Part shown: positions 41,978-50,086 of the stretch, in pieces
Numbering within the stretch: position 1 is the first letter of the stretch
Layout: each line of letters opens with the position of its first letter
Assembly: GCA_039814545.1 (NCBI GenBank)
Contig: JBCCBB010000007.1
Location: 1 to 64,000 of the forward strand
DNA length: 64,000 nt
Reading direction: 5' to 3'
Source: CALBPI01 sp039814545
GTDB lineage: Bacteria; Pseudomonadota; Gammaproteobacteria; Steroidobacterales; Woeseiaceae
The notes under the pieces: model-generated
Databases searched by the model: none
Told to the model about the DNA's origin: nothing
Seen by the model: only the letters and a program-made list of their open reading frames with translations
Position numbers and translations under genes: made by a program

Positions 41978-43033
41978 CTAGTTGTCGCAGGAGTCGCCCG
42001 GGACGCACTCGCGGTAGCGCGGCCAGTCGGCCAGCAGCGTATCGATGACCACAGACCCGACCCGATAGGCCGACTCCAGAGCAATCTCGAGCCCGCTGTA
42101 GCCTTCGTTTTCGGCCAGCAGGTTGTCGGCGGCCGTCACACCCGGCGGCGGCATCACGTAGTTGCTGGCCGTGCGCAACGACAGCACGCGCCTGGGGTCG
42201 GCACGCCCCGTCTGCGCGAGCCAGGTGATGGACTGCATCGTGCCCGTCTCTTCCATAGCCGAGGACACGAACTCACCCTTGCTCTCCGTCCACCAGTCGA
42301 CCCAGGCGTTGGCCCAGCCATTCAGGATCTCTCCGTGCCAAAACGTGGAGGCAGCCAGGTGGTCGCCGCGCAGCACGAAGGGCGGGCGCTGTGCGTTGGG
42401 GTGTTCGCTGTAGCGGGCCCGCGTTTGTGCGAGCTCGTCGTTGTCAGGCAGTGGTGTGTCTTTGGTCAGCTCGAACGCCCAGTCCACGAAGGTGGGATTG
42501 AGCTGGTAAAGCTCGCCGCGCGGATCGCGCCGCGGCGTCTCAAACGGCGTTTTGATGTAGCGCGCGATGTAACCCCACTCCCAGTCGTCGGGTTTCTCAC
42601 GCGCATCAATTTCGTGAGAGATGTCGCCGTCCACGAGCCATTCGGCCCACGCGGCGGACCCGATTGAGGCGTCCTCGGGATCGAATCCCGCGATGCCGAC
42701 GATCAGCCAGTAGCTTTCGGAGACATCAAAGCGCGGATCCATACCCAGCGCCATGATGGAGGCCGCGGCGCGCGCCGTGCCGATGCCCGTGACCACACCC
42801 AGCAGGCCCGAGTCCGGGTTGTAGTGCAGGTCGTGGTGCGCGACAGCGGGGTAGACCACGGCATCGAGATTGCGGCGCTCGTTCCAAAGCTGAAATTCGC
42901 CGGGTGCGTCATCGCGGTCGGCGCCACGCTCGAACATCGTGACGATGACGATTTTGGGTGCGACCGATTTTGAGCCCGACGTCGCCGCGCAGCCCGAGAG
43001 TGCCAGGTGAAATACCGTCAGTACGACGAGAAT
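41978..43033 (-). CDS. Purine nucleoside permease (NUP) family lipoprotein, second copy, start codon unclear
   Basis: A paralogue of the gene at 37775: TMFERGADRDDAPGEFQLW, SIMALGMDPRFDV, YWLIVGIAGFDPED and PNAQRPPFVLRGDHLAASTFWHG all align. Just before this lies a lipoprotein signal (RKKTAILVVLTVFHLALSGC), but there is no in-frame ATG, GTG or TTG between the terminator at 43060 and the lipobox. The only standard start upstream (GTG 43255) lies inside the TonB receptor gene. ATT at 43033, with AGGAAG nine bases before, is used here as a working start. Either a rare start codon or a damaged start is possible. The coding part itself is intact. Confidence 0.75.
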   Translation of the reverse strand: MLVVLTVFHLALSGCAATSGSKSVAPKIVIVTMFERGADRDDAPGEFQLWNERRNLDAVVYPAVAHHDLHYNPDSGLLGVVTGIGTARAAASIMALGMDPRFDVSESYWLIVGIAGFDPEDASIGSAAWAEWLVDGDISHEIDAREKPDDWEWGYIARYIKTPFETPRRDPRGELYQLNPTFVDWAFELTKDTPLPDNDELAQTRARYSEHPNAQRPPFVLRGDHLAASTFWHGEILNGWANAWVDWWTESKGEFVSSAMEETGTMQSITWLAQTGRADPRRVLSLRTASNYVMPPPGVTAADNLLAENEGYSGLEIALESAYRVGSVVIDTLLADWPRYRECVPGDSCDN

Positions 43034-43059
43034 GGCCGTTTTCTTCCTGGTTTCAAGCC

Positions 43060-43096
43060 AAAAAAAGGCCCGGGCGGATGCTTCCGCCCGGGCCTT
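43060..43096 (-). terminator. Terminator of the TonB-dependent receptor gene
   Basis: On the minus strand a 14-bp perfect stem (plus-strand arms 43065-43078 and 43083-43096) with a 4-base loop is followed by a run of seven T residues. It separates the receptor gene from the second NUP gene. Confidence 0.93.
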
Positions 43097-43116
43097 CGAG
43101 GCGAGGCTGACGCCGC

Positions 43117-45615
43117 TCAGAAGCGGAACGACAGCGATGCCTGGTAGTGACGCGGCAGCTCCGGCAGCACGATTTGGCTGCCAAATAGGTTCGGGAAGTT
43201 GGCTCGGAAGTAACGCTCGTCTGTGAGGTTCTTGCCAGTGACGCTGATCGCCCACTGCTCACCTTCGTATCGGACGCCGGCATTCACGAGTGTGTACGCT
43301 GGCAGTTCAACCGCTTGCGAGAATCCGGAGAACACCTCTTCCACGTCGATGATGCTCGCGTTGACTGAGAAGCCGTTGTCGAACAGGTAGGTGCCCGTGA
43401 ACGAGAAGATGTTCTCGGGTACGCCTGCCTTGCGCGCGTCGTCTTCGCTGTTTGCGGGCGGGTTGCCGATAACGACACCGCCGTAGATCAGCGTCGGATC
43501 GATCTGCGGCAGGTCGCCTGCACCGTAGAAGCTGAAGCGGCCACCATTCTCGAGCGTGTTGAGGTTCACTACTTCGATGCGCGAGTATCCCGCCGTCAGG
43601 ATCAGGTTGTCATTGACGACCCAGCGCGCTTCAAGTTCGATGCCTTCGGTGCGGTCGGTCGAGTTGGTGACAATGGCCTGTGCGTTGAAGTCCACGCGCT
43701 CCTGCTCGTAGACCGACAGTGCGATATACAGTTGGTCGTCGAGGAAGCTGCCTTTAATGCCGTACTCGAGCAGCTCGGATTGGTCGAACGCTCCGCCGCT
43801 GAACACGTTCCCAGCCGAAACCTCTGCACCCTGACCTGCGATCAGCGTGGACTGCTCAGAGGCTGTGATGTAGGGGATGATGCCGCCGTTGAAGTTCCAA
43901 GACACACTGGCTGTCCAGGACGTGCCGTCGAACGAATTCGAAGCGTTCACGGGTGCGGTAATGTCGTCGAGAGAAGGGTTGGCCGTATCAAGGCCAAAGT
44001 TATTCAGAATGAACTGGCCGTCATCGGACAGAACGACGAATTCTGACGTGAAGTTTGACAGCAGAACCTGGTCAATCGGAATCCGGCTCTCGATATCAAT
44101 ATCGTCATAGCGAACACCGAGGGTGGCGCTGAAGCCACTCTCGTGGGTGATGTCGGCCAAGGCCGCAAGCCCCCAGTTGGAGTAGTCACCAATGTAGAAC
44201 TCGGTGTAGTCGTCATCGATCCGAGTCGACAATCGACGCGCGTCGCGGGCGGTAGACGGCCCAGTCAGATCACGCCGGTCGAAATACTCGTTTGTGTAGT
44301 CGTCGGCGTGAGCGAAGTCTGTGAAGCGGTACGATGGCGACAATTGCAACGATGTGCTCCAACCGCCGCTGACGAACGTATTCGAAAAAACGAGCTTCTC
44401 TTCTACGACCCAGGTGTCATGGAACTGCGAGAACCCGTAGGCGTTTTCGTTGAGGTTCTCGTAGCTCTCGTAGAACAGCTGGTTCTTGATCTCCCAGCCG
44501 TTGTCGGCTTGGTAAATCGCGTCGAAGTAGAACGTGTAGACCGTGTTCTCAAGCGTGTCGTCTTCAGCAACAAGCACCTGGTTGCCGTCGAGACGGCCGA
44601 CCCCGGGGTTTTCGAGCGCCATGAGGCTGTCGAGATCGGCGACAGTCACTTGATCCGGTCGGAACACGAATACATTGACCCCAAACAGGCCGTCGCCATC
44701 CGTACCGTCAAAGTCGGCGGTGGCGAAGTAGTCCTGGTGGGTGATGAGCCCATCGCCATCACTGTCGAGCGGCTGCGCCAGACCCGTGATGTAGGTGCCG
44801 TTGTCGATGAGATCCTGAGTCAGTCGGTTCCAGCCCGCAACCTGATTGCCTTCGAACCGGTGGTACATGCCGCCAAACTGGATGTGCAGCTTGTCGTTGA
44901 CGTCGTGGTCAAACGCCGCCTGCAGCAGCGTCTGGTCCGTAGAGGTGTTGTCGTAGTAGCTGCCAGAGTCCTCGATTTCCGAGTACAAGTAATAGCCAAA
45001 CTCACGCCCGGCGAGCTCGCCGGGTCCGCCGACTTCAGCGGTGACAATATTCTTGTCCCAGGTGCCGGTGGTGTAGGAAACGGATCCTTCGATTTCCTCG
45101 AGGTACTGGCCGCCTTCGGCACGCGCAGACTTCGGCACGAAGTTCAGGTAGCCGCCGATCTTTGCGGGACCGTAAATCGGTGATGCCGGGCCGCGTACGA
45201 TGTCGACCCGGTCAGACGCGCCGATCGGTGTCGGGTAGTTGCCCGGGTTGTCGAGCCGACGAATGCCACGGAAGTAGGTTTCGCCCGGCGTGCCGCGGAC
45301 GTCAAGCGCGCCGGCAACTCCGAAGAACGACTGGGTGAATGTGCCCGGTGCGAGTGCGACCAGTTCGTCGATATCGCGGATGTCGAATCGTGCGATTTGC
45401 TCCGAACTGACCGTGGACGCGGAGCGCGGTGTCTCGAGCAGGGTTTTGTCGAACCCAAAGACACTGCCGACGTCCTGCGTTGGGAGTGTATTCAGCGAGC
45501 CCTCGACGACGATTTCGTCCAGCACTTCCTCGTCTTCCTGGGCTACTGCTGGGCCGGCTACGCCGGTGGCCAGTGCCGTTGCTACGGCCGTATACAAGGC
45601 CTGATTACGTTTCAT
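43117..45615 (-). CDS. TonB-dependent outer-membrane receptor
   Basis: An 832-aa outer-membrane transporter. ATG 45615 has GAGGAGGG upstream. The signal peptide ends AVAQ-ED, a TonB-box-like DEIVVEG follows, then the plug (about 50-170, with RGxRRLDNPGNYPTPIGASDRVDIVRGPASPIYGPAKIGGYLNF) and the 22-strand barrel, ending in the required aromatic residue (LSFRF). The plug resembles siderophore-type receptors, but the gene sits between a NUP lipoprotein and an exported adenosine-deaminase-like enzyme, so a purine nucleoside or nucleotide is the likely cargo. Function is by context. Confidence 0.92.
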   Translation of the reverse strand: MKRNQALYTAVATALATGVAGPAVAQEDEEVLDEIVVEGSLNTLPTQDVGSVFGFDKTLLETPRSASTVSSEQIARFDIRDIDELVALAPGTFTQSFFGVAGALDVRGTPGETYFRGIRRLDNPGNYPTPIGASDRVDIVRGPASPIYGPAKIGGYLNFVPKSARAEGGQYLEEIEGSVSYTTGTWDKNIVTAEVGGPGELAGREFGYYLYSEIEDSGSYYDNTSTDQTLLQAAFDHDVNDKLHIQFGGMYHRFEGNQVAGWNRLTQDLIDNGTYITGLAQPLDSDGDGLITHQDYFATADFDGTDGDGLFGVNVFVFRPDQVTVADLDSLMALENPGVGRLDGNQVLVAEDDTLENTVYTFYFDAIYQADNGWEIKNQLFYESYENLNENAYGFSQFHDTWVVEEKLVFSNTFVSGGWSTSLQLSPSYRFTDFAHADDYTNEYFDRRDLTGPSTARDARRLSTRIDDDYTEFYIGDYSNWGLAALADITHESGFSATLGVRYDDIDIESRIPIDQVLLSNFTSEFVVLSDDGQFILNNFGLDTANPSLDDITAPVNASNSFDGTSWTASVSWNFNGGIIPYITASEQSTLIAGQGAEVSAGNVFSGGAFDQSELLEYGIKGSFLDDQLYIALSVYEQERVDFNAQAIVTNSTDRTEGIELEARWVVNDNLILTAGYSRIEVVNLNTLENGGRFSFYGAGDLPQIDPTLIYGGVVIGNPPANSEDDARKAGVPENIFSFTGTYLFDNGFSVNASIIDVEEVFSGFSQAVELPAYTLVNAGVRYEGEQWAISVTGKNLTDERYFRANFPNLFGSQIVLPELPRHYQASLSFRF

Positions 45616-45870
45616 TGAGCTCACCCTCCTCAAAGGCACACATCTCACGCGTCGCGGCGAAACGACGCTCTTTCACATCGGAAAATGGTTTTGGATCGTT
45701 AGTTTGTGCGGCAGGAAACCCGGTCTCCGGACCTGTTGTTAAAAGGTAACACCGAACCGGGCTACCGCCATGTGTCATGCGCAATAGGCAAAAGATAGGC
45801 CGCGAGGGACGCGAGCCGGATCAACTGCTGTTTGTGCAAACCTGATTACCCCCCAGGCTTGCGCCAACGC

Positions 45871-47265
45871 TTAGTCGCAGATCTTGTAGCGGGCACAAAT
45901 GAAGAGCCGAGTCTCCGGCATGGGCGGCACCTTTGCAAGTCCGCGCCGTTCGAGGTCGCGCTCAAAACGCTGGATTTCACGCTCAAAGTCGTCGAGCAGC
46001 CCTTGCTTCACATCGGGCTCGGCCAACGCATGGGCCAGCGAATTTCGACCCAGCGTCACGACCTCGTCCCAGGTTAGGTCGAACTCTCGTACGGCGACGT
46101 AGAACTCGTCGGTAAGCGTTGAGTCCCACATGCCGCGGTCATCCGTAGACAAGGCGACGGGAATTCCAATGCGCAGGTACTCGGGAAACGGGTGTTGCGA
46201 AAAATCCACAACGTACTCAAGCAGCAGGTTGCTGATCAAATTAATTTCAACGAGATAGGGCCCGTACCTCATATCGAGCATCAGATCGTCATCGGTGATC
46301 AGATTAAGCCCGTGACCGATGCGTTCGGCGCCCAGCAGCAGCGTGTCGCGGACATGGTCGTTGGGCTCATCGACCTCGCCGCCGTGAATGGCGAGTGGCA
46401 CATCGTAGTCGCGTCGAAGTGCTCGCAAGGTCTCGAGAAATCGGCGTGGGTGGCCCTTGTCGTTATCCTCCCGACCGACCATATTGATCGCGGCAATCAT
46501 GTCGGGGTTGGCGCGCGCCGTCGCGTACAAATCGCGCAAACTGCGCTCAGCGGTTGGCAGGAATCGCAGCAGACTGAGCTGCAGACGCACGGTCATGCCC
46601 GTTGCCCGTACGTCGTCCTCGGCCAGGCGCTGTCTGTAGATCTCAATCATCTCGTCACGCGAGAGCAGCGCGCCGTCGGGCGTAACGACGCCGTTTACGG
46701 CCACCATGACCTCCAGGTAGCGTGCGCCCTCGTCAGCAAGGGTCTTGAGGTTCCGATAGAGCGCCTCGGCGTGGAGGTGCGGGTTGGCCATTAGCGCGTT
46801 CAGCCGCTGCCAGTGTTTGCTGAAGAATTCGTCGCGACCTTCGGAAGGTTTGTCGAGCCGCACACTGTTCATCCAGGCGGATTTCTCAGTCGCATTTAGC
46901 GCGTCGAGCCGTTTGTGTTCGCCCTGTTCGCACTCGGGCAGTGCCGCATACTCGATGTGGCTGATGTTGCGGAACATCAGCAAGTAGGTATCGGTGACCG
47001 TCTCGAAGCTGCGGCAATTATCGATGCGCGTCTTCGTGTAGTAGGTGTAGCCGTTGGCCTCTTGCGCGACCGCAATCTCGTAGAGGTCCTCGACGAAGAT
47101 CGAGCCCGTGTTGTGGTTGTGCAGGTCGCCGCCCTTGGGCATGGCGTGCAACACGCGGTACAGCGCTTTGTCGTCGCCCGAGTCCTTGAGTGCCTCGAAC
47201 CAGTCGGCGGCGCCAACGTCTGCGGATGTTAGCGCTGCCGCAAAAAGAACCACCCCTAAACGCAT
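45871..47265 (-). CDS. Exported adenosine deaminase, ADA2/ADGF-like
   Basis: A 464-aa metal-dependent deaminase. The signal peptide MRLGVVLFAAALTSADVGA predicts export to the periplasm or outside; ATG 47265 has GGAG upstream. The MPKGGDLHNHNTGS motif carries the first metal ligands (HxH) in the context used by secreted ADA2/ADGF proteins; later HGGEVDE and STDDRG supply the catalytic Glu and metal Asp. It should convert adenosine or deoxyadenosine to inosine outside the cytoplasm. It is encoded upstream of the TonB receptor in the same direction, 255 bp apart. Confidence 0.88.
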   Translation of the reverse strand: MRLGVVLFAAALTSADVGAADWFEALKDSGDDKALYRVLHAMPKGGDLHNHNTGSIFVEDLYEIAVAQEANGYTYYTKTRIDNCRSFETVTDTYLLMFRNISHIEYAALPECEQGEHKRLDALNATEKSAWMNSVRLDKPSEGRDEFFSKHWQRLNALMANPHLHAEALYRNLKTLADEGARYLEVMVAVNGVVTPDGALLSRDEMIEIYRQRLAEDDVRATGMTVRLQLSLLRFLPTAERSLRDLYATARANPDMIAAINMVGREDNDKGHPRRFLETLRALRRDYDVPLAIHGGEVDEPNDHVRDTLLLGAERIGHGLNLITDDDLMLDMRYGPYLVEINLISNLLLEYVVDFSQHPFPEYLRIGIPVALSTDDRGMWDSTLTDEFYVAVREFDLTWDEVVTLGRNSLAHALAEPDVKQGLLDDFEREIQRFERDLERRGLAKVPPMPETRLFICARYKICD

Positions 47266-47286
47266 CGGCTGCTCCAAAAACACATG

Positions 47287-47464
47287 ACGGTCATTGCGAG
47301 CGACCGCAGGCCGCGTGGCAACCTCGCGACGATATCGTGCTGTTCAACTGTGCGACAACCTGAGAGAGATCGCCACGGCGCTTCGCGCCTCGCGATGACG
47401 GGTGTCTCGGCGCTGCGCGCCTCGCGATGACGGGGTTGACGGCGCTTCGCACCTCGCGATGACG
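47287..47464. repeat. Dispersed inverted-repeat element, copy A, with three 32-bp tandem arms
   Basis: Left arm starts GTCATTGCGAGCGACCGCAG at 47290 and the right arm ends CGCCTCGCGATGACG at 47400. The right-arm tail is then repeated twice more with an exact 32-bp period (CGCGATGAC at 47391, 47423, 47455). The element fills the gap between two purine genes. Confidence 0.8.
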
Positions 47465-47467
47465 CCG

Positions 47468-48796
47468 CTACTTTCGCGGTAACAAGACTTCCAACCCCAT
47501 GGCGATAAACGCACCGCTCGATACGGGGAACGAGACCAGCATGCGCAGCGCATCGGGCAATGCTGTCATTTTCGGCCCAATGACACCCAGCACCAGTCCG
47601 CTGACAATGGCTGTGACGACGACGAGGCGGCTGCGCTTCAAGTCCGCGTCGCCGCGGGCGATATGAAACCCGGACACGGCCACCATGAAGAACATGAGTA
47701 GCGTCGCGCCCGACACCACGGCGCCCGGCAGCGCGTTGAGTACCACGGCAACCGCGGGGATGAGCCCGAGCAGCACGAGGAACGCGGCCGCCCAAAGACC
47801 CACGCGGCGTGAACACACGCCCGTGAGCCGGATGACACCATTGTTCTGGCTGAAGGTGGTGTTGGGGAACGTCGAGACGAGCGCTGCCAGGAAGGAGTTG
47901 ATGGCGTCGGCGAACAAACCGCCGCGCAAGCGCTGCCAGAAGGCCCGGTCGGTGATCGACAGCTTCGAAAGGCTGGCTGTGGCCGTGAGGTCGCCGACGG
48001 ACTCCGTCGCCGAGATCAGGAAAATGGGCAGCAGCACGAGCACAAAGGTGAGATCGAGCGACCAGGGGTAGCGGCCAAACTCGGGCAGGAACAGCACCGG
48101 TGCGTCGCCGCGTTCGATCACGATGGGCCAGCCCAGTGCGCCGGCAACGAAGAAGCCGACGATGAGCCCGAGCAGGATGCTGGACAGCCGCAGCATGGGG
48201 CCGCCGCGCCACACGGCCAGCGCAATGGCCGCGAAAACGGTTCCCGCCATGACCAGTACACGCCAGCCCTCAGCGCCCGCGGCCGTGTACTCGCGCTCGA
48301 TATTGCCGAGCGTCGCCTGGACGAGCGTGATGCCCAGCAGCACGATGGTTGCCGCCGCGACGCGGCTCGTGACGAAGTAGCGCAGGCGCTCGACGAATCG
48401 CGACAGTGCCATGATGACCACACTGCAGAGCGCGCAGGCCGCAAACAGTGCGCCGAGGATGGCACCGCTTTCCAGCTCGCCCGCGCGGGATTGGTAGAGA
48501 TAGACAAGCGGTCCGACGAAAGTAAAGCTCGTGCCCTGGATGCTAAGCAAGCCCGAGCCCACCGGCCCGATACGCGCGATTTGCACCGCCGTGGCCAGGC
48601 CCGACACGAGCAACGCGCTGCTGATGAGGTAGGCCGTATCGGCGGCCCCCAGGCCCATGCCGAGTGCGATCAGCAGCGGCGCGGTGACGATGCCGCCAAA
48701 CACGGCCAGCAGGTGCTGCAGGCCGACAAACGCGGCCAGCGGAGCCGCGGGCTTGTCGTCGATGCCAACGGCGAGTGAATCAGTGATGGCGCGCAT
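47468..48796 (-). CDS. NCS2-family nucleobase permease, UraA/XanP type
   Basis: A 442-aa permease with about 14 TM helices, from the NAT/NCS2 branch that transports uracil, xanthine or urate. Visible features: GLQHLLAVFGGIVTAPLLIA, GSGLLSIQGTSFTFVGPLV, ATESVGDLTATASLSK and the TTFSQNNGVIRLTG segment, which is the QNNG form of the NAT signature. The QNNG and the surrounding genes favour a purine (xanthine, hypoxanthine or urate). It differs in family branch from the AzgA-type permease at 38857, so the island has two uptake routes for bases. Confidence 0.92.
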   Translation of the reverse strand: MRAITDSLAVGIDDKPAAPLAAFVGLQHLLAVFGGIVTAPLLIALGMGLGAADTAYLISSALLVSGLATAVQIARIGPVGSGLLSIQGTSFTFVGPLVYLYQSRAGELESGAILGALFAACALCSVVIMALSRFVERLRYFVTSRVAAATIVLLGITLVQATLGNIEREYTAAGAEGWRVLVMAGTVFAAIALAVWRGGPMLRLSSILLGLIVGFFVAGALGWPIVIERGDAPVLFLPEFGRYPWSLDLTFVLVLLPIFLISATESVGDLTATASLSKLSITDRAFWQRLRGGLFADAINSFLAALVSTFPNTTFSQNNGVIRLTGVCSRRVGLWAAAFLVLLGLIPAVAVVLNALPGAVVSGATLLMFFMVAVSGFHIARGDADLKRSRLVVVTAIVSGLVLGVIGPKMTALPDALRMLVSFPVSSGAFIAMGLEVLLPRK

Positions 48797-48821
48797 GGCC
48801 GGACTATAAGCAGCTTTCCCG

Positions 48822-48972
48822 CGTCATTGCGAGCCTGCGGCCTCTCACCGTCATTGCGAGCCCGCGGAGCCACCACCCGTCATCGCGAGCGGCCGCGGGC
48901 CGCGTGGCGATCTCCCGACGCTGACGCGGCGTTGGGAGGTTGCCGCGCCCACTTCGTGGGCTCGCAATGACC
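48822..48972. repeat. Dispersed inverted-repeat element, copy B
   Basis: Two partial left arms (GTCATTGCGAGCCTGCGG at 48823 and GTCATTGCGAGCCCGCGG at 48849) precede a full element: left arm CATCGCGAGCGGCCGCGG from 48880, right arm ending GGGCTCGCAATGAC at 48971. It occupies most of the gap before the adenine deaminase gene. Confidence 0.8.
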
Positions 48973-49055
48973 GTCACGGTGCCGGAGCTCGCGGTTGCCG
49001 CCGACGCACGCCACGACATAGCATCACACCACTGCCAGCCAACCGGAGTCCCGCC

Positions 49056-50069
49056 ATGTCTGAGTTCATCGAAAACATGCCCAAGTGCGAGCTGCACGTG
49101 CATCTCGAAGGCACGCTCGAGCCCGAGCACATTTTCGAGCTGGCGCAGAAAAACGGTATTGAGCTCGAGTACGACTCGCCGCAGGCCGTCATCGACGCCT
49201 ACGACTTCAACGATCTGCCGTCATTCCTCGCGATCTACTACGCCGGCATGAACGTGTTGCAAACCGAGCAGGACTTCTACGACCTGACCTATCGCTATTT
49301 CGAGCGCGCGGCGGCTGACAACGTGCGTTACGTCGAGCCCTTCTTCGACCCGCAAGGCCACACGACGCGCGGCGTCGCATTCGAGACCATCATCGACGGC
49401 ATCGTGCGCGCACAAAAGGACGCTGCCAAAAATCTCGGCGTCGAGTCGAACCTGATCATGTGCTTCCTGCGTGACATGAGCGCCGAGTCGGCCATGGAGC
49501 ACCTGGAAATGGCGAAGCCGCATCTCGACAAGATCATCGGCGTCGGCCTCGATTCCGATGAAAAGGACAACCCGCCGCTCAAGTTTGCCGAGGTCTTCGC
49601 GAAGGCGCGAGACTGGGGGCTCAAGCTCACGATGCACTGCGACGTCGACCAGGAGAACAGCGTCTCGAACATCCGCGATGTGGTGACCAGGATCGAGGTC
49701 GACCGCATCGATCACGGTGTGAACTCGCTCGAGGACGACGCGCTTTGCGACGAGATCGTGCGCCGCGGTCTGGGTCTGACGGTGTGCCCGGTCTCCAACA
49801 CGTTTTGCGCCAATTCGCTGACGGCCGATGAGATTCGGACGATGCTGCAGAAGGGTATGCGCGCGACCGTCAATTCCGATGACCCGGCGTATTTCCGCGC
49901 TTACATGACCGACAATTTCAAGGCGTTGTCGGAGCAAGGGGGCCTGACAGACGACGAGCTCGTGCAGCTCTCACGCAATGCGTTCACGGTGAGCTGGCTC
50001 GATGACGCGCGCAAGCAGGCTTACATCGAGGCGCTCGATGCCTACGTGGAGTCGGCGCGCGCAGCCTGA
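49056..50069 (+). CDS. Adenine deaminase, ADA-superfamily type
   Basis: A 337-aa cytoplasmic enzyme of the adenosine/adenine deaminase superfamily. Metal ligands are in CELHVHLEGTLEP, a His in TMHCDV, the catalytic His in RIDHGVNSLEDD and the final Asp pair in NSDDPAYFRAYM. The FFDPQGHTTRG and NSDDPAYF segments point to the adenine deaminase branch (Aah1/Ade type) rather than adenosine deaminase. It would convert imported adenine to hypoxanthine. An 8-oxoguanine deaminase gene follows 17 bp later. Confidence 0.88.
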   Translation: MSEFIENMPKCELHVHLEGTLEPEHIFELAQKNGIELEYDSPQAVIDAYDFNDLPSFLAIYYAGMNVLQTEQDFYDLTYRYFERAAADNVRYVEPFFDPQGHTTRGVAFETIIDGIVRAQKDAAKNLGVESNLIMCFLRDMSAESAMEHLEMAKPHLDKIIGVGLDSDEKDNPPLKFAEVFAKARDWGLKLTMHCDVDQENSVSNIRDVVTRIEVDRIDHGVNSLEDDALCDEIVRRGLGLTVCPVSNTFCANSLTADEIRTMLQKGMRATVNSDDPAYFRAYMTDNFKALSEQGGLTDDELVQLSRNAFTVSWLDDARKQAYIEALDAYVESARAA

Positions 50070-50086
50070 CGAACGGAGCACGCGAC

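Noticed and set aside
42670..42690. GGGATCGAATCCC as a tRNA T-arm
   Set aside because: It lies within the NUP coding sequence and no acceptor or anticodon stem could be built around it.
43034..43255. Start of the second NUP gene at GTG 43255
   Set aside because: It would lie inside the TonB receptor gene and read through a strong terminator; the encoded segment has no family match.
45616..45870. Possible purine riboswitch upstream of the TonB receptor
   Set aside because: No purine-riboswitch core (paired loops around conserved UAUA and GNUNCUACC elements) could be found in the 255-bp gap; I see nothing definite there.
47379..47464. Short direct repeats that could be taken for a CRISPR array
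   Set aside because: The 32-bp period is a whole tandem unit, not a constant repeat with variable spacers; only three units exist, and they match the arm of the dispersed repeat family.
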